A stretch of 64,000 bases of DNA from Rhodoplanes sp. Z2-YC6860 (lineage in GTDB: Bacteria; Pseudomonadota; Alphaproteobacteria; Rhizobiales; Xanthobacteraceae): contig NZ_CP007440.1 in NCBI RefSeq assembly GCF_001579845.1, positions 1,616,001 to 1,680,000 on the forward strand, written 5' to 3'. The first letter of the stretch is position 1, and each line of letters begins with the position of its first letter. Below the pieces are notes generated by a model, which searched no databases, had not been told where the DNA came from, and saw nothing but the letters and a program-made list of their open reading frames with translations. Shown here piece by piece: positions 33,639 to 42,486 of this stretch. A program made the position numbers and the translations under genes.

Positions 33639-34658
33639 TCAATACTTGAACGACACGACCTTGCCCTTGTCCACGCCGCCGCCCGAGACGCAGATCGGCG
33701 AACGGTAGAGCGGCGCGAGATAGGCCGTGCCCGGTATGTTCGTGCGGATCTTGTCAAACATCGGCTCGAGGCCGAGATCGACCCAGGCCGGCGGGTTGGC
33801 GTCGTGGTGCGCCGGCAGGAACAGCTTCGGCTTGAACAGCTCGATGAACGGCCATGTGTAGCCGATCTGTGTATCGGCGACCGCGTGCACCTGATAGGCG
33901 ATGATCGCGACGTCAACCGGCCCGAGCTTTTCAGCCAGCGCCTTGACGCCCGGCGTGATCGGTCCGGCGCTGCCGATCAGCACCGCCTTGAAGCCCGATG
34001 GAAACGTGATGCCATAAGCGAGCGTTCCCTCGGTGATCACTTTGGGATCGAACGTGCCGCGCGAGCGGACCGCCACCAACTCTTTCTTCTCGTCTTCTGA
34101 CAGTGGCGGCGAGTCGTTCTCGTAAAGTTTGGCGTAGATGTCGGTGAGACCGGCCTGGATGGTCGAGTGCTGCGCGAGCGCGATCTCTATCGTCGCATCG
34201 CCAAACTTCATGGTCTCGCCGCCCTTGGCGACGACGATCTGCTGGTCGGGCACGCCGAGCTTCTTCGCGACCTCGGCGGACAGCGGCGCGCCCACCACCG
34301 GCGCGCCGGTCTGTTTCGCGATCGTGCCGATGTCCGAGATATGATCGAAGTGCGCATGGGAGACGAAGATCGCTTCGGCCTTCTTGATGTCTTCCGCCTT
34401 GAAGCCGATGTTGTGCGCCCGCGGCGTGCGGTTGAAATAGGCGTCGAACAGATAGACCTTGCCCTTGTAGGCGAATTCGAAATTGGCGTTGCCGAGCCAG
34501 CGGATGACGACGACGTCGGAGTTGGCTGGCGGGGTTGGCCCGCCGGTCACCGCGGCCTGAGTGCTGTTGCAAGCGTCGGGAATATCAGCCGCGACGGCCG
34601 ACCCGGCCCATGCGAAGCATGTGGCCATAAAAGCAGCCGCCAGCGTTGCCCATTTCAT
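33639..34658 (-). CDS. Secreted metallo-beta-lactamase-fold hydrolase
   Basis: A 339-residue protein with a signal peptide (MKWATLAAAFMATCFAWAG, cleavage near AVAAD), so it is exported. The metal-binding motif SHAHFDHISD near residue 100 is of the H-x-H-x-D-H type. FEFAYKGKVYLFDAYFNR and the C-terminal LFLPAHHDANP supply further ligands. The start at 34658 has GGAGG seven bases upstream; a longer form from 34673 is less likely. UlaG/YtnP-like hydrolases of this group cleave lactones or phosphoesters, but a periplasmic one is not easily assigned. It stands between the GntR gene and the FUSC exporter, transcribed against both. Confidence 0.9.
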   Translation of the reverse strand: MKWATLAAAFMATCFAWAGSAVAADIPDACNSTQAAVTGGPTPPANSDVVVIRWLGNANFEFAYKGKVYLFDAYFNRTPRAHNIGFKAEDIKKAEAIFVSHAHFDHISDIGTIAKQTGAPVVGAPLSAEVAKKLGVPDQQIVVAKGGETMKFGDATIEIALAQHSTIQAGLTDIYAKLYENDSPPLSEDEKKELVAVRSRGTFDPKVITEGTLAYGITFPSGFKAVLIGSAGPITPGVKALAEKLGPVDVAIIAYQVHAVADTQIGYTWPFIELFKPKLFLPAHHDANPPAWVDLGLEPMFDKIRTNIPGTAYLAPLYRSPICVSGGGVDKGKVVSFKY

Positions 34659-34857
34659 AAACAATCCTCCCATTGATTATGACCGGCAGCATGTCGCGTT
34701 CGGCTCTGCACGACAAGCGTCCGGTTTTGCTCCCCCTCTTGAGCATATGTGCGTATACTCCTACTTTGATTTGCACATCTCTGTGATGCGATCCGAATAC
34801 CGTTGATGCATACGATCGGGGGGCCATCGTGTGTCCGTTTCAAAAAGGCATTGATCC

Positions 34858-36891
34858 GTGCCCACCCGAGAAGACTGGCTGTTCGGTCTCAAATTGCTCG
34901 CCGCGGTGGCGCTGACGGTCTGGGTTGCGCTGCGTTTCGATCTGCCTCGGCCTTATTGGGCGCTCGCCACCGTCATGGCGGTCGCGCAGCCGTTGACCGG
35001 CGCGACCCGCTCGAAAGCGGCCTACCGTCTTTACGGCACGGCGATCGGCGCGGCGGCGGGGTTGGTGATGGTGCCAAACCTCGTCCAGGCTCCCGAACTC
35101 CTCACCCTCGCCATGGCGACGTGGGTCGGGGTGTGCCTCTACCTGTCCGTGCTCGACCGCACGCCGCGCAGCTACGTGCTGATGCTCGCCGGATTCACGG
35201 CGCCGTTTGTCGGGTTTCCGAACGTGAGCGATCCGACTTCGATGTTCGACGTCGCCGTCGCCCGCGTCGAGGAGATCGGGCTCGGAATTCTGTGTACGAG
35301 CCTGATCCTGTCGATTCTCCTGCCGCGGTCGGTGGCGCCGGCGATCCAAAAGCAGTTGGAGCAGTGGTTTATCGACGCGCGCGAATGGATCTGTGCGGTG
35401 CTTCGCGGCGCGCCCGGATCGTACACGCTGGCCAAGCGGCTGAGGCTCGCCTGCGGTGCAACCGGCCTGGACGCGGTGATCACCTCGCTGCAATACGAAG
35501 CCACAGGACGCGAGCAGTCCGCGGGCGCGGTGGCGACGCTCCGGCAGCACATGCTGATGTTTCTGCCCGTCATGTCTGCGATCCATGACCGGGTGGCGGC
35601 GTTGCAGCAGCTGCAGGCGATGTCGCCGCGGCTGCAGCAAGGTCTGGACGAGCTGGCCCACTGGATTTCGACGTGGCCGCCGCAGGATCCGGGGACTGCG
35701 GATCGTTTGCGGGCATCGTTCGATGCGCTGATGCCGCGCTATCACTGCACGCCGAACTGGATCGAACTCCTGACCACAAGCCTCCTGGTGCGGATGAAGG
35801 ACTTGATCGACCTGCGTTTGGATGCCCGGACGCTGGAGGGGGACGTCATCGCGGGGCGCGGCATTCAACAGCCCCTGCTGTTCCGCTACACGGCAGCGGC
35901 GCATGCCATTCGCCATCAGGATCGCGGGATTGCATTGCTGTCCGGCTTCGCGGCCTTCGTGTCGGTGCTGGTTGCCGGCGCGTTCTGGATCGCCTCCGGC
36001 TGGCCGGATGGCGCGTCCGCGCCGATGCTTGCGGCGGTCGCCAGCAGCTTTTTCGCGAGCCTCGACGACCCTGCGCCGCAGATCAAGAACCTCGCGAAGT
36101 CGGCAGTGATCGCGATTGTTCTGGATTGTTTCTATCTCTTCGTGATTCTGCCGCGCGTCACGACGATCGAGATGCTGATCCTGGTTTTCGCTCCACTCGT
36201 TCTGGTTTGCGGATTCCTGATCAACCGTCCAAAGACATTTCTATACGGCGTGGGCACAGGCTTGGTGTTTTTCACGCTGCTGGCCCTGCAGGACAGCTAC
36301 AAAGCCGATTTCTCGGCCTTCACCAATTCGGCCATTGCGGTGCTGTTTGGCGTCGGCACAGCGGTCGTGGTGACGCAGTTGATCCGCTCGGTGGGCGCCG
36401 CCTTCGTTTCCAGGCGCTTGCGGCACATGAACCGCGACAGCCTCGCCGATGCAACGCGTCACGGCGGACCTGACGATGCGATGGAGCTTGCCGCCCTGAT
36501 GCTCGACCGCATCGGGCTGGTCGCTACGCGGCTCAACGCGCTGCCTCCCGAAGACGCCGAATGGACCGCGGAGCTTCTGTCCGAGGTCCGGGTCGGGATC
36601 AATCTCGTCGAACTCGACCGCTCGCTTCCGTCGCTCACCGCCGAAGAGGCTCGGATGGCGACAGATCTGATGCACGCGGTCGGCTGCCACTTCGAAGGCG
36701 AGGCCTTGCATCCGTCGGAAGACCTGCTCGCCAAGCTCGATGCCTGCCTTCGTCTGTTTGCCACCGACGAGGAGTGCACGCGGCGCCATCAGGCCCTGCT
36801 CGGACTGACCGATCTGCGGCGTAGCCTGTTTCCGGACGCCCCGCCGTTCGAATACGGACCAACCGCACCGGCGGTGAAGGTGGCGGCATGA
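34858..36891 (+). CDS. FUSC family membrane protein (aromatic acid efflux, AaeB-like)
   Basis: A 677-residue inner-membrane protein. Two sets of hydrophobic spans, residues 10-155 and about 360-515, flank a soluble middle with a long helical region, and the C-terminal 150 residues are cytoplasmic. The early RPYWALATVMAVAQPLTGATRSKA is the FUSC signature. Such proteins export aromatic acids together with a periplasmic adaptor. It begins at GTG 34858; the end overlaps the following small gene by four bases (ATGA), and that gene in turn overlaps the adaptor. Together they form a three-gene efflux operon with no local regulator. Confidence 0.93.
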   Translation: MPTREDWLFGLKLLAAVALTVWVALRFDLPRPYWALATVMAVAQPLTGATRSKAAYRLYGTAIGAAAGLVMVPNLVQAPELLTLAMATWVGVCLYLSVLDRTPRSYVLMLAGFTAPFVGFPNVSDPTSMFDVAVARVEEIGLGILCTSLILSILLPRSVAPAIQKQLEQWFIDAREWICAVLRGAPGSYTLAKRLRLACGATGLDAVITSLQYEATGREQSAGAVATLRQHMLMFLPVMSAIHDRVAALQQLQAMSPRLQQGLDELAHWISTWPPQDPGTADRLRASFDALMPRYHCTPNWIELLTTSLLVRMKDLIDLRLDARTLEGDVIAGRGIQQPLLFRYTAAAHAIRHQDRGIALLSGFAAFVSVLVAGAFWIASGWPDGASAPMLAAVASSFFASLDDPAPQIKNLAKSAVIAIVLDCFYLFVILPRVTTIEMLILVFAPLVLVCGFLINRPKTFLYGVGTGLVFFTLLALQDSYKADFSAFTNSAIAVLFGVGTAVVVTQLIRSVGAAFVSRRLRHMNRDSLADATRHGGPDDAMELAALMLDRIGLVATRLNALPPEDAEWTAELLSEVRVGINLVELDRSLPSLTAEEARMATDLMHAVGCHFEGEALHPSEDLLAKLDACLRLFATDEECTRRHQALLGLTDLRRSLFPDAPPFEYGPTAPAVKVAA

Positions 36892-37097
36892 TCGGTGAAT
36901 TCGATATCTATGGCGTATTGGTCCCCGCGCTGCTGGTCTGGCTGGCGGTGGCCTATGTGGTCTACTTCGCCGTGCGTGGCGTTTTGAGCGTGGCAGGCGT
37001 CTACCGCTTCATCTGGCATCGTCCGCTGTTCGACGCCGCGCTCTATGTCATTCTTCTTGGTGCAATTGTCTTTGTCGCCGCAAAGGTGCTGTCATGA
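36888..37097 (+). CDS. DUF1656 small inner-membrane protein (AaeX-like)
   Basis: A 69-residue protein with two hydrophobic spans (residues 8-28 and 48-67) joined by a basic loop. The central RFIWHRPLFDAALYVIL is the DUF1656 hallmark. Four-base ATGA overlaps on both sides tie it translationally to the FUSC protein and the HlyD-like adaptor. Such small proteins accompany AaeB-type exporters, but their function is unknown. The start codon lies inside the last codons of the upstream gene. Confidence 0.92.
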   Translation: MIGEFDIYGVLVPALLVWLAVAYVVYFAVRGVLSVAGVYRFIWHRPLFDAALYVILLGAIVFVAAKVLS

Positions 37098-37963
37098 AGC
37101 TGCCCCACATCAGCGGCCTCAGGCCGGTCGTAACACTGCTGGTGGTGATCGTTGCCGGCGTGATCGGGGTGGCCTTGTGGGATTACTACACCAAGGCGCC
37201 GTGGACGCGTGATGGCAAAGTCCGCGCCGACGTGGTGGGAGTCACGCCCGACGTGTCGGGCCTCGTGACCGAGGTGCTGGTGAAGGACAACCAGCAGGTC
37301 GCCAAAGGCGACGTGCTGTTCCGCATCGATCCGGAGCGCTTCAAGCTGGCGCTGCGGCAGGCCGAGGCGGCGCTCGAGGGCAAGACCGCGGCGGCCGAGC
37401 AGGCCAAGCTCGACTACGACCGCTATGTGCAGCTCAACGACGCCACAGTGTCCCGGCAAAAGCTCGAAGCCGCGCGTGCGACCTTTCAGGAGACGAAGGC
37501 GGCGTACGATCAGGCGCTGGCCGACCGCGATCTCGCCAAGCTCAATCTCGCCCGCTCTCAGGTCCAGGCATCGGTGAACGGCCGCGTCACCAATGTTGAT
37601 CTTCGCCCGGGCGCCTATGTCAGCGTGGGCCGCGGCGTGATGGCATTGATCGACGAGGACACCATCCGGGTCGAAGGCTATTTCGAAGAAACCAAGCTCC
37701 CCCGCATCCACGTCGGCGATCCTGCGACGATCCGCCTCGTGGGAGAGAACGGCGTTCTGAATGGTCACGTCGAGAGCATCGCCGGCGGCATCGAGGATCG
37801 CGAACGAACCTCCGGATCGAGCCTGCTTGCCAACGTCAATCCGACCTTCACCTGGGTCAGGCTGGCGCAGCGCATTCCTGTCCGCGTTGCGCTAGATAAA
37901 GACAGCAAGAGCATGGCTCTGGTCGCTGGCCGGACTGCCACGGTCGAGATTCGCGACCGCTGA
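37094..37963 (+). CDS. HlyD family efflux adaptor (AaeA-like)
   Basis: A 289-residue membrane-fusion protein. One N-terminal transmembrane helix (residues 12-32) anchors it. The lipoyl-like half VSGLVTEVLVKDNQQVAKGDVLF at residues 55-77 and the second half GRVTNVDLRPGAYVSVGRG near 165 flank a coiled-coil hairpin of about 80 residues, rich in Ala, Gln and Lys. The beta-barrel follows with VEGYFEETKLPRIHVGD. It would connect the FUSC pump to an outer-membrane channel. The four-base overlap with the DUF1656 gene shows translational coupling. No outer-membrane factor gene is in this operon. Confidence 0.94.
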   Translation: MKLPHISGLRPVVTLLVVIVAGVIGVALWDYYTKAPWTRDGKVRADVVGVTPDVSGLVTEVLVKDNQQVAKGDVLFRIDPERFKLALRQAEAALEGKTAAAEQAKLDYDRYVQLNDATVSRQKLEAARATFQETKAAYDQALADRDLAKLNLARSQVQASVNGRVTNVDLRPGAYVSVGRGVMALIDEDTIRVEGYFEETKLPRIHVGDPATIRLVGENGVLNGHVESIAGGIEDRERTSGSSLLANVNPTFTWVRLAQRIPVRVALDKDSKSMALVAGRTATVEIRDR

Positions 37964-38117
37964 GGGCGGGGGCTTCCTGCCTGCCGCCGATGCGGTGACC
38001 GAATGGCGCAAAGTCATTCCCGTGGGTTTAACGCCGCGGTATCTGCTGGCATGGTCTCCAGGAACCTGGAACACGGTGCAGTGCAGACTGTACCGGTGGA
38101 AGGAACGGACTGAACGA

Positions 38118-40424
38118 ATGGTGACGACCCTCAACCCTCCGGCCCGCAACTTTGGCTCGCAGATCGGCCGATCGGTCCCCCGGCTGGAAAGCCGCGAGAA
38201 GGTGACCGGACGGGCCGAATACACCCACACCATGCGGGTCCCGGGCATGCTCCATGCCAAGCTGTTCCGCAGCACGGTGGCGCATGGCCGGATCAAGTCC
38301 GTGGATGTGAGCGCCGCCAAGGCGATGCCGGGGGTCCTGCACGTCGTCACCATCGACGATGTCATGAAGGTTCTGCCCAATCCCTATTACGGGCCGGCCT
38401 TTCACGATCAGCCCATCCTGGCACATCAGAAGGTCCGGTTTGTCGGCGAGCCGGTTGCGGCCGTGCTGGCGACCGATCCCCACGTCGCCGAACAGGCCGT
38501 GCAGCTCATCACCGCCGAATACGAAGAACTGCCTGCGGTGTTCGACGAGGTCGAGGCCGTCACCAGCAACGTCTACGTGCACGACGAGCTGAAGCCCGCG
38601 AAATCCTTCGCCGACCTGAAGCACCTGAAGGGCGCGCGCGACACCAATGTGGCGTTGAACTACAAGCTGCGTCGCGGCGACTTCGACCAGGCCTACGCGG
38701 CCGCCGAATTCAAATTCGAGCACGAGTTCAAGACGCAGAAGGTCCTGCATCTGCCGCTCGAGCCGTTCGCCTGCATCTGCGACTACCGGGACGACCACGT
38801 CACGTTCTATGACTCGTCTCAGGGACCCTCGTTCGTGCGCATCGAGATGGCGCGATTGCTGGGCTGGCCCGAGAACAAGGTGCGGATCAAGGTGCCGTAT
38901 CTTGGCTCAGGCTACGGCGGCAAGCTCTACATCAAGTTGGAGGCGCTGGCGCTCGCGCTCTCCATGGTCGCGCGCAAGCCGGTCAAGGTTGCGACCACAT
39001 TCGAGGAGATGTTCTATCAGGTCACGCGCCATCCCTGCACGTACCGGATCAAGAGCGGCGTCGACAAGAACGGCAAGATCGTCGCCCGCCGCTGCGAGGT
39101 GATCTGGAACGGCGGCGCCTACGCGGATATCGGCCCCCGTGTCACGCAGAAGGCCGGGCTCACCGCGTCGGGCCCCTACGACATCGACAACGTGTCGATC
39201 GACTCCATGGCGCTCTACACCAACCTGACGCCCGCCGGCGCGCTGCGCGGCTTCGGCGTGCCGCAGCTCGTGTGGGCTTACGAGAGCCACATGGACATGA
39301 TGGCCCGCGAAATGAAGCTCGACCCGGTTGAGTTCAGGCGGACCAATCTCGTGCCGGAGGGCCGTCCGCACGCCACCGGCCAGATGATCAAGGATGCGCC
39401 GCTCGAACGGATTCTCGACAAGGTGCTGGAGCGGATGAACTGGTCCGCTCCCTTTGACAAAGGCAGCGGCACGGTCCGGCGCGGCCGCGGCATCGCCATC
39501 GCGATCAAAGCCGTGACCTCACCGACCACCTCGGTCGCGATCGTCAACATCGCGGCGGACGGCTCGATCATTCTGTATTGCGGCACCGTCGACATGGGGC
39601 AGGGCTCCGACACCGTGATGGCGCAGATCGCCGCCGAGGTGCTCAACGTCCCGGCCGAGACGATCCGCGTCATTCCCCGCGATACGGATTCTACGCCCTA
39701 TGACATGGGGACGCTGGGCTCGCGATCGACGTTCCACATGGGCCATGCGGTGCGCCGCGCGGCCGAGGACGCGCGCGACAAGCTGAAGGGGCTGGCGAAG
39801 GACGTTGGCGAGCCGGAGGGCTCCAACGTTCCGATCGCCGAGCTGTTCCAGAAGCGCTACGGCATGCAGGCCGGAAACATCATCGGCACCGGTGTCTTCA
39901 AGCCCGACTATATTTCGCCCAATCCTGAGAACGGTCAGAGCACGAAGGTCACGCCGTTCTGGCTGATCGCCGGCGGCGGCGCGGAGGTCGAGGTCGACAC
40001 CGAGACCGGCCACGTCAAGATTCTGAAGCTGGTCAACGTCGTCGATTGCGGCAAAGCCATCAACCCGAAGGCCGTGGAAACGCAGATTTCAGGCGCGGCG
40101 CTGATGCATGTCGGCTTCACGATGTTCGAGAAGATGTACATCGACGGCGGACAGGTCACGAACGCCTCGCTCGCCGACTACAAGATTCCGGGTTTCCACG
40201 ACGTTCCCGACGTCATGGACAACGTCGCCATCGAGCACGAGGAAGAGGGCGGCCCGTTCGGCGCGAAAGGCGTGGGTGAGGTGTCGACCTTCTGCCCGTC
40301 GCCGGCCATCGCCAACGCCATCGACGATGCCGTCGGCGTCCGCATCACCGAGATGCCGCTGAACGCCGAAACCGTATTCCGGGCGATCCGGGCCAAGAAT
40401 GGCGCGCCGCTCGAAAGCGAGTGA
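38118..40424 (+). CDS. Xanthine dehydrogenase/CO dehydrogenase family molybdopterin-binding subunit
   Basis: A 768-residue large subunit. Features are IGRSVPRLESREKVTGRAEYTHTM at the N terminus, GSGYGGKLYIKLEALA, PAGALRGFGVPQLVWAYE, MGQGSDTVMAQIAAEVLN and a late KGVGEVSTFCPSPAIA holding the catalytic Glu. The start at 38118 has purine-rich AAGGAACGGA upstream; the frame opens earlier at 37995 without family similarity. It lies 154 bases after the exporter operon and has no small (2Fe-2S) or medium (FAD) subunit beside it. It is distinct in sequence from the other large subunit at 12817-15138. A convergent glutaredoxin-DinB gene ends 18 bases after it. Confidence 0.93.
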   Translation: MVTTLNPPARNFGSQIGRSVPRLESREKVTGRAEYTHTMRVPGMLHAKLFRSTVAHGRIKSVDVSAAKAMPGVLHVVTIDDVMKVLPNPYYGPAFHDQPILAHQKVRFVGEPVAAVLATDPHVAEQAVQLITAEYEELPAVFDEVEAVTSNVYVHDELKPAKSFADLKHLKGARDTNVALNYKLRRGDFDQAYAAAEFKFEHEFKTQKVLHLPLEPFACICDYRDDHVTFYDSSQGPSFVRIEMARLLGWPENKVRIKVPYLGSGYGGKLYIKLEALALALSMVARKPVKVATTFEEMFYQVTRHPCTYRIKSGVDKNGKIVARRCEVIWNGGAYADIGPRVTQKAGLTASGPYDIDNVSIDSMALYTNLTPAGALRGFGVPQLVWAYESHMDMMAREMKLDPVEFRRTNLVPEGRPHATGQMIKDAPLERILDKVLERMNWSAPFDKGSGTVRRGRGIAIAIKAVTSPTTSVAIVNIAADGSIILYCGTVDMGQGSDTVMAQIAAEVLNVPAETIRVIPRDTDSTPYDMGTLGSRSTFHMGHAVRRAAEDARDKLKGLAKDVGEPEGSNVPIAELFQKRYGMQAGNIIGTGVFKPDYISPNPENGQSTKVTPFWLIAGGGAEVEVDTETGHVKILKLVNVVDCGKAINPKAVETQISGAALMHVGFTMFEKMYIDGGQVTNASLADYKIPGFHDVPDVMDNVAIEHEEEGGPFGAKGVGEVSTFCPSPAIANAIDDAVGVRITEMPLNAETVFRAIRAKNGAPLESE

Positions 40425-40442
40425 CGGAAGGCGAGGCTGACG

Positions 40443-41249
40443 CTACTCCCAGACGCCTTCCGGCATCGGCAGGCCTTTGTACTTCGTCTCGTCGATGCGG
40501 CGGTTGAGAGCCGCACTATAGCTGTCGAGCACCACCTGAAGCTGCCGGATGTGCTGCGCCATGTGCCACACCGAGCGTTCCAGGAAGTGGTGCGACGGCT
40601 GGATTCCGTAGAAGGTCTTCACGGTCCAGCCGAACGATTTGTCCGGCAATGAAGCCCAGTGGCGGCGCAGCCGGGCCGTGATGCGATCGCCGTAGGCGCG
40701 CACATGCGCGCTTGTCGTCACATCGTCCGGCGGCGGTGAATCGAAATATTTGTCGAAGTGCTCTTCGCCGTTCTCGGCGTTTTCCAGAAAAGCCTCCGGG
40801 ACCTGGAAGATGTGATACGACAGGCCGTGGAACGTGCGATTGCGGTTCGGGATCGGCAGCGCCTGCAGATGCTCCTGCGGAATCCGGTCGACCATCTCCA
40901 GCGCGATGTCGGAGAAGTAGAACCAGCGGTCCATCAGCTCGGTGGGTGACAGGCGCTCGAACTTCACGTCGCGGCCGAGGAATTTCGAAACGTCGTCCAG
41001 CGACTGCGCGCAGACGAACGTCTTGCCGCGCGACACGACGGGGAAGCCCATGGCGCCCATCGCCTGCAGATCGGCTTCGGCGCTCGGATCGGTCAGCACA
41101 TTGACCGACTCATAGGGCACGCCGAGCTTCTTCAGGAATTCCTTCACCTTCACGCAGGACGAGCACCCCGGCATCCAGAACACGCGCACGCCGTCGGCAT
41201 TCGTAGCTGGATCGACGGTTCGGTTGACGGCGGTGCCTTCGATGCCCAT
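40443..41249 (-). CDS. Glutaredoxin-DinB fusion protein
   Basis: A 268-residue cytoplasmic protein. Residues 20-98 form a glutaredoxin-like domain with the redox motif MPGCSSCVKVKEFL, then a thioredoxin-fold PVVSRGKTFVCAQSLD. Residues 105-265 form a helical bundle with paired histidines, TFHGLSYHIFQ and SVWHMAQHIRQL, plus RFYFS-like WFYFSDIALEM, typical of the DinB/YfiT metal-binding four-helix fold. The C terminus ends MPEGVWE. The start at 41249 has GGGAG six bases upstream; ATG 41270 is an alternative. Family members of this arrangement may be thiol-dependent transferases or isomerases, but no function is established for this one. Confidence 0.88.
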   Translation of the reverse strand: MGIEGTAVNRTVDPATNADGVRVFWMPGCSSCVKVKEFLKKLGVPYESVNVLTDPSAEADLQAMGAMGFPVVSRGKTFVCAQSLDDVSKFLGRDVKFERLSPTELMDRWFYFSDIALEMVDRIPQEHLQALPIPNRNRTFHGLSYHIFQVPEAFLENAENGEEHFDKYFDSPPPDDVTTSAHVRAYGDRITARLRRHWASLPDKSFGWTVKTFYGIQPSHHFLERSVWHMAQHIRQLQVVLDSYSAALNRRIDETKYKGLPMPEGVWE

Positions 41250-41334
41250 TGGCGCGCTCCCGTGTTGCATTGCCGCGGAAAAATAGGCGGGGGCGCTTTG
41301 GAAAATCCAATGCCGAGTCTCTAGGGGGGCACCG

Positions 41335-41365
41335 GTTATCCAGATGGCTTGTTATCCAGATGGCT
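41335..41365. repeat. 15-base perfect tandem duplication at the 3' end of the LysR gene
   Basis: GTTATCCAGATGGCT occurs at 41335-41349 and again at 41351-41365, with one base between, a 16-base period. It covers the last codons and stop of the minus-strand LysR gene. Since 16 is not a multiple of three, the second unit is read in another frame and supplies the stop codon. Confidence 0.9.
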
Positions 41366-42289
41366 GCCGGCCGTCTCCATCGCGGTCACGCCGTGCCAGC
41401 GGCGGCCTTCGATCAGCTTGCGGGCCAGAAGCTTCAGCGTCGAGGCGACGGCTTCGATGGCCGGATTGCGTTGCGAGACCTCCGACGAACACAGCGCAAC
41501 CGGACGGATCAGACGGAAGTCGGAGAATTGCCGATGATGGAGCTTTCCCACGGACTCGCCATCGCCAATTGCGGCCCAGGGCAGGATCGTGTTGCCGAGG
41601 CCCGCCGCCACCGCGCGCCGCAGCGCGACCATGGAGTCGATCTCGCCGATCACGGTCAGATCGAGTCCGCGCTGCGCGAAGGCTTCCCGCGCGGTTTTCT
41701 GGATGCCGCTGCCGGGGCCGGGCAGCAGGACCGGCTGGCTGGCTGCTTCTTCCAGACTGATCGGGCGCGATTTTTTCTCTGCCGAGACATAGAACAGCTC
41801 TTCGTTGGCGAACGGTTCGACCGCAAGGCCGCGCTCGGACTTGCCCAGGAACAGCACGGCGAGATCGAGGCGGCCATTGTCCAGCCGCTCGCGCAGCAGC
41901 GAGCTGTTGCCGTCGGTCAGGTGAAGTACGATCTGCGGATAGGCGTGCCGCATCTGCACGAACAACTCGTAGCCGAGAATGCTGGACAGCGCCGACGGGA
42001 AGCCGATGGCGACGCGGCCTGACGGCACGGCGAGCGTCGTCATCGCATCCTGCTTGGCAAAATCGATATGCCGCAGGATGGCTTCGGCGTGGCGGTAGAG
42101 CACAGTGCCGGCTTCGGTGAGGGCGATGCCCTTCGAGCCGCGCGTCACCAGCGGTTTCTTGATCTCGGATTCGAGCTGCGCGAGGTGATGGCTGATCGCC
42201 GACTGCGCGACATGCAGATGATTAGCTGCCCGCGACAGGCTTCCGGCCTGAACGATCCCGACGAAGTAGCGCAGCTGACGCAAATCCAT
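41336..42289 (-). CDS. LysR family transcriptional regulator
   Basis: A 317-residue regulator starting MDLRQLRYFVGIVQAGSLSRA, a standard LysR helix-turn-helix N terminus, with HVAQSAISHHLAQLE as the recognition helix region. The effector domain from residue 90 has the SGRVAIGFPSAL opening and a GLGNTILPW segment, close to the Nac/CynR-like branch. It is divergent from the NAD-dependent oxidoreductase gene at 42487, and two inverted repeats lie in the shared 197-base gap. A 16-base tandem duplication alters its last residues (GSHLDNKPSG). An upstream ATG at 42322 is possible but adds an unusual leader. Confidence 0.94.
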   Translation of the reverse strand: MDLRQLRYFVGIVQAGSLSRAANHLHVAQSAISHHLAQLESEIKKPLVTRGSKGIALTEAGTVLYRHAEAILRHIDFAKQDAMTTLAVPSGRVAIGFPSALSSILGYELFVQMRHAYPQIVLHLTDGNSSLLRERLDNGRLDLAVLFLGKSERGLAVEPFANEELFYVSAEKKSRPISLEEAASQPVLLPGPGSGIQKTAREAFAQRGLDLTVIGEIDSMVALRRAVAAGLGNTILPWAAIGDGESVGKLHHRQFSDFRLIRPVALCSSEVSQRNPAIEAVASTLKLLARKLIEGRRWHGVTAMETAGSHLDNKPSG

Positions 42290-42303
42290 GCCATGTCCCG
42301 CGC

Positions 42304-42324
42304 GGATGCTGCTTTGCAGCATCC
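42304..42324. promoter_or_regulatory. Inverted repeat just upstream of the LysR start
   Basis: GGATGCTGC-ttt-GCAGCATCC is a perfect nine-base inverted repeat with a three-base spacer, 15 bases before the LysR start codon. It could be an autoregulatory operator or fold at the 5' end of the LysR message. Confidence 0.5.
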
Positions 42325-42398
42325 GGTTCCGCTATCGAACCTCGCGATGCCCCGTTCTGCTTTATGAATTTGCCCGGTCTGACGAAGGCCCGTACCAA

Positions 42399-42436
42399 TT
42401 TTGCGATCGGACTCTAACATGCTGACGATCGCAAAA
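42399..42436. promoter_or_regulatory. Long inverted repeat in the LysR/dehydrogenase divergent promoter region
   Basis: TTTTGCGATCG (42399-42409) and CGATCGCAAAA (42426-42436) are perfect 11-base arms separated by 16 bases. The site ends 50 bases before the dehydrogenase start. The position in a divergent LysR promoter suggests the binding site of that regulator, although the spacing is wider than the T-N11-A core typical of the family. Confidence 0.65.
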
Positions 42437-42486
42437 GGCAGACGCGATCGGTTCAGTGTCCTGCATCTTCAACGCGGACCTGACGG

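Noticed and set aside
38057-38070. Palindrome TCCAGG-aa-CCTGGA before the second molybdenum hydroxylase gene as an operator
   Set aside because: It is short and GC-rich, no regulator gene is next to it, and such dyads are expected by chance at this composition.
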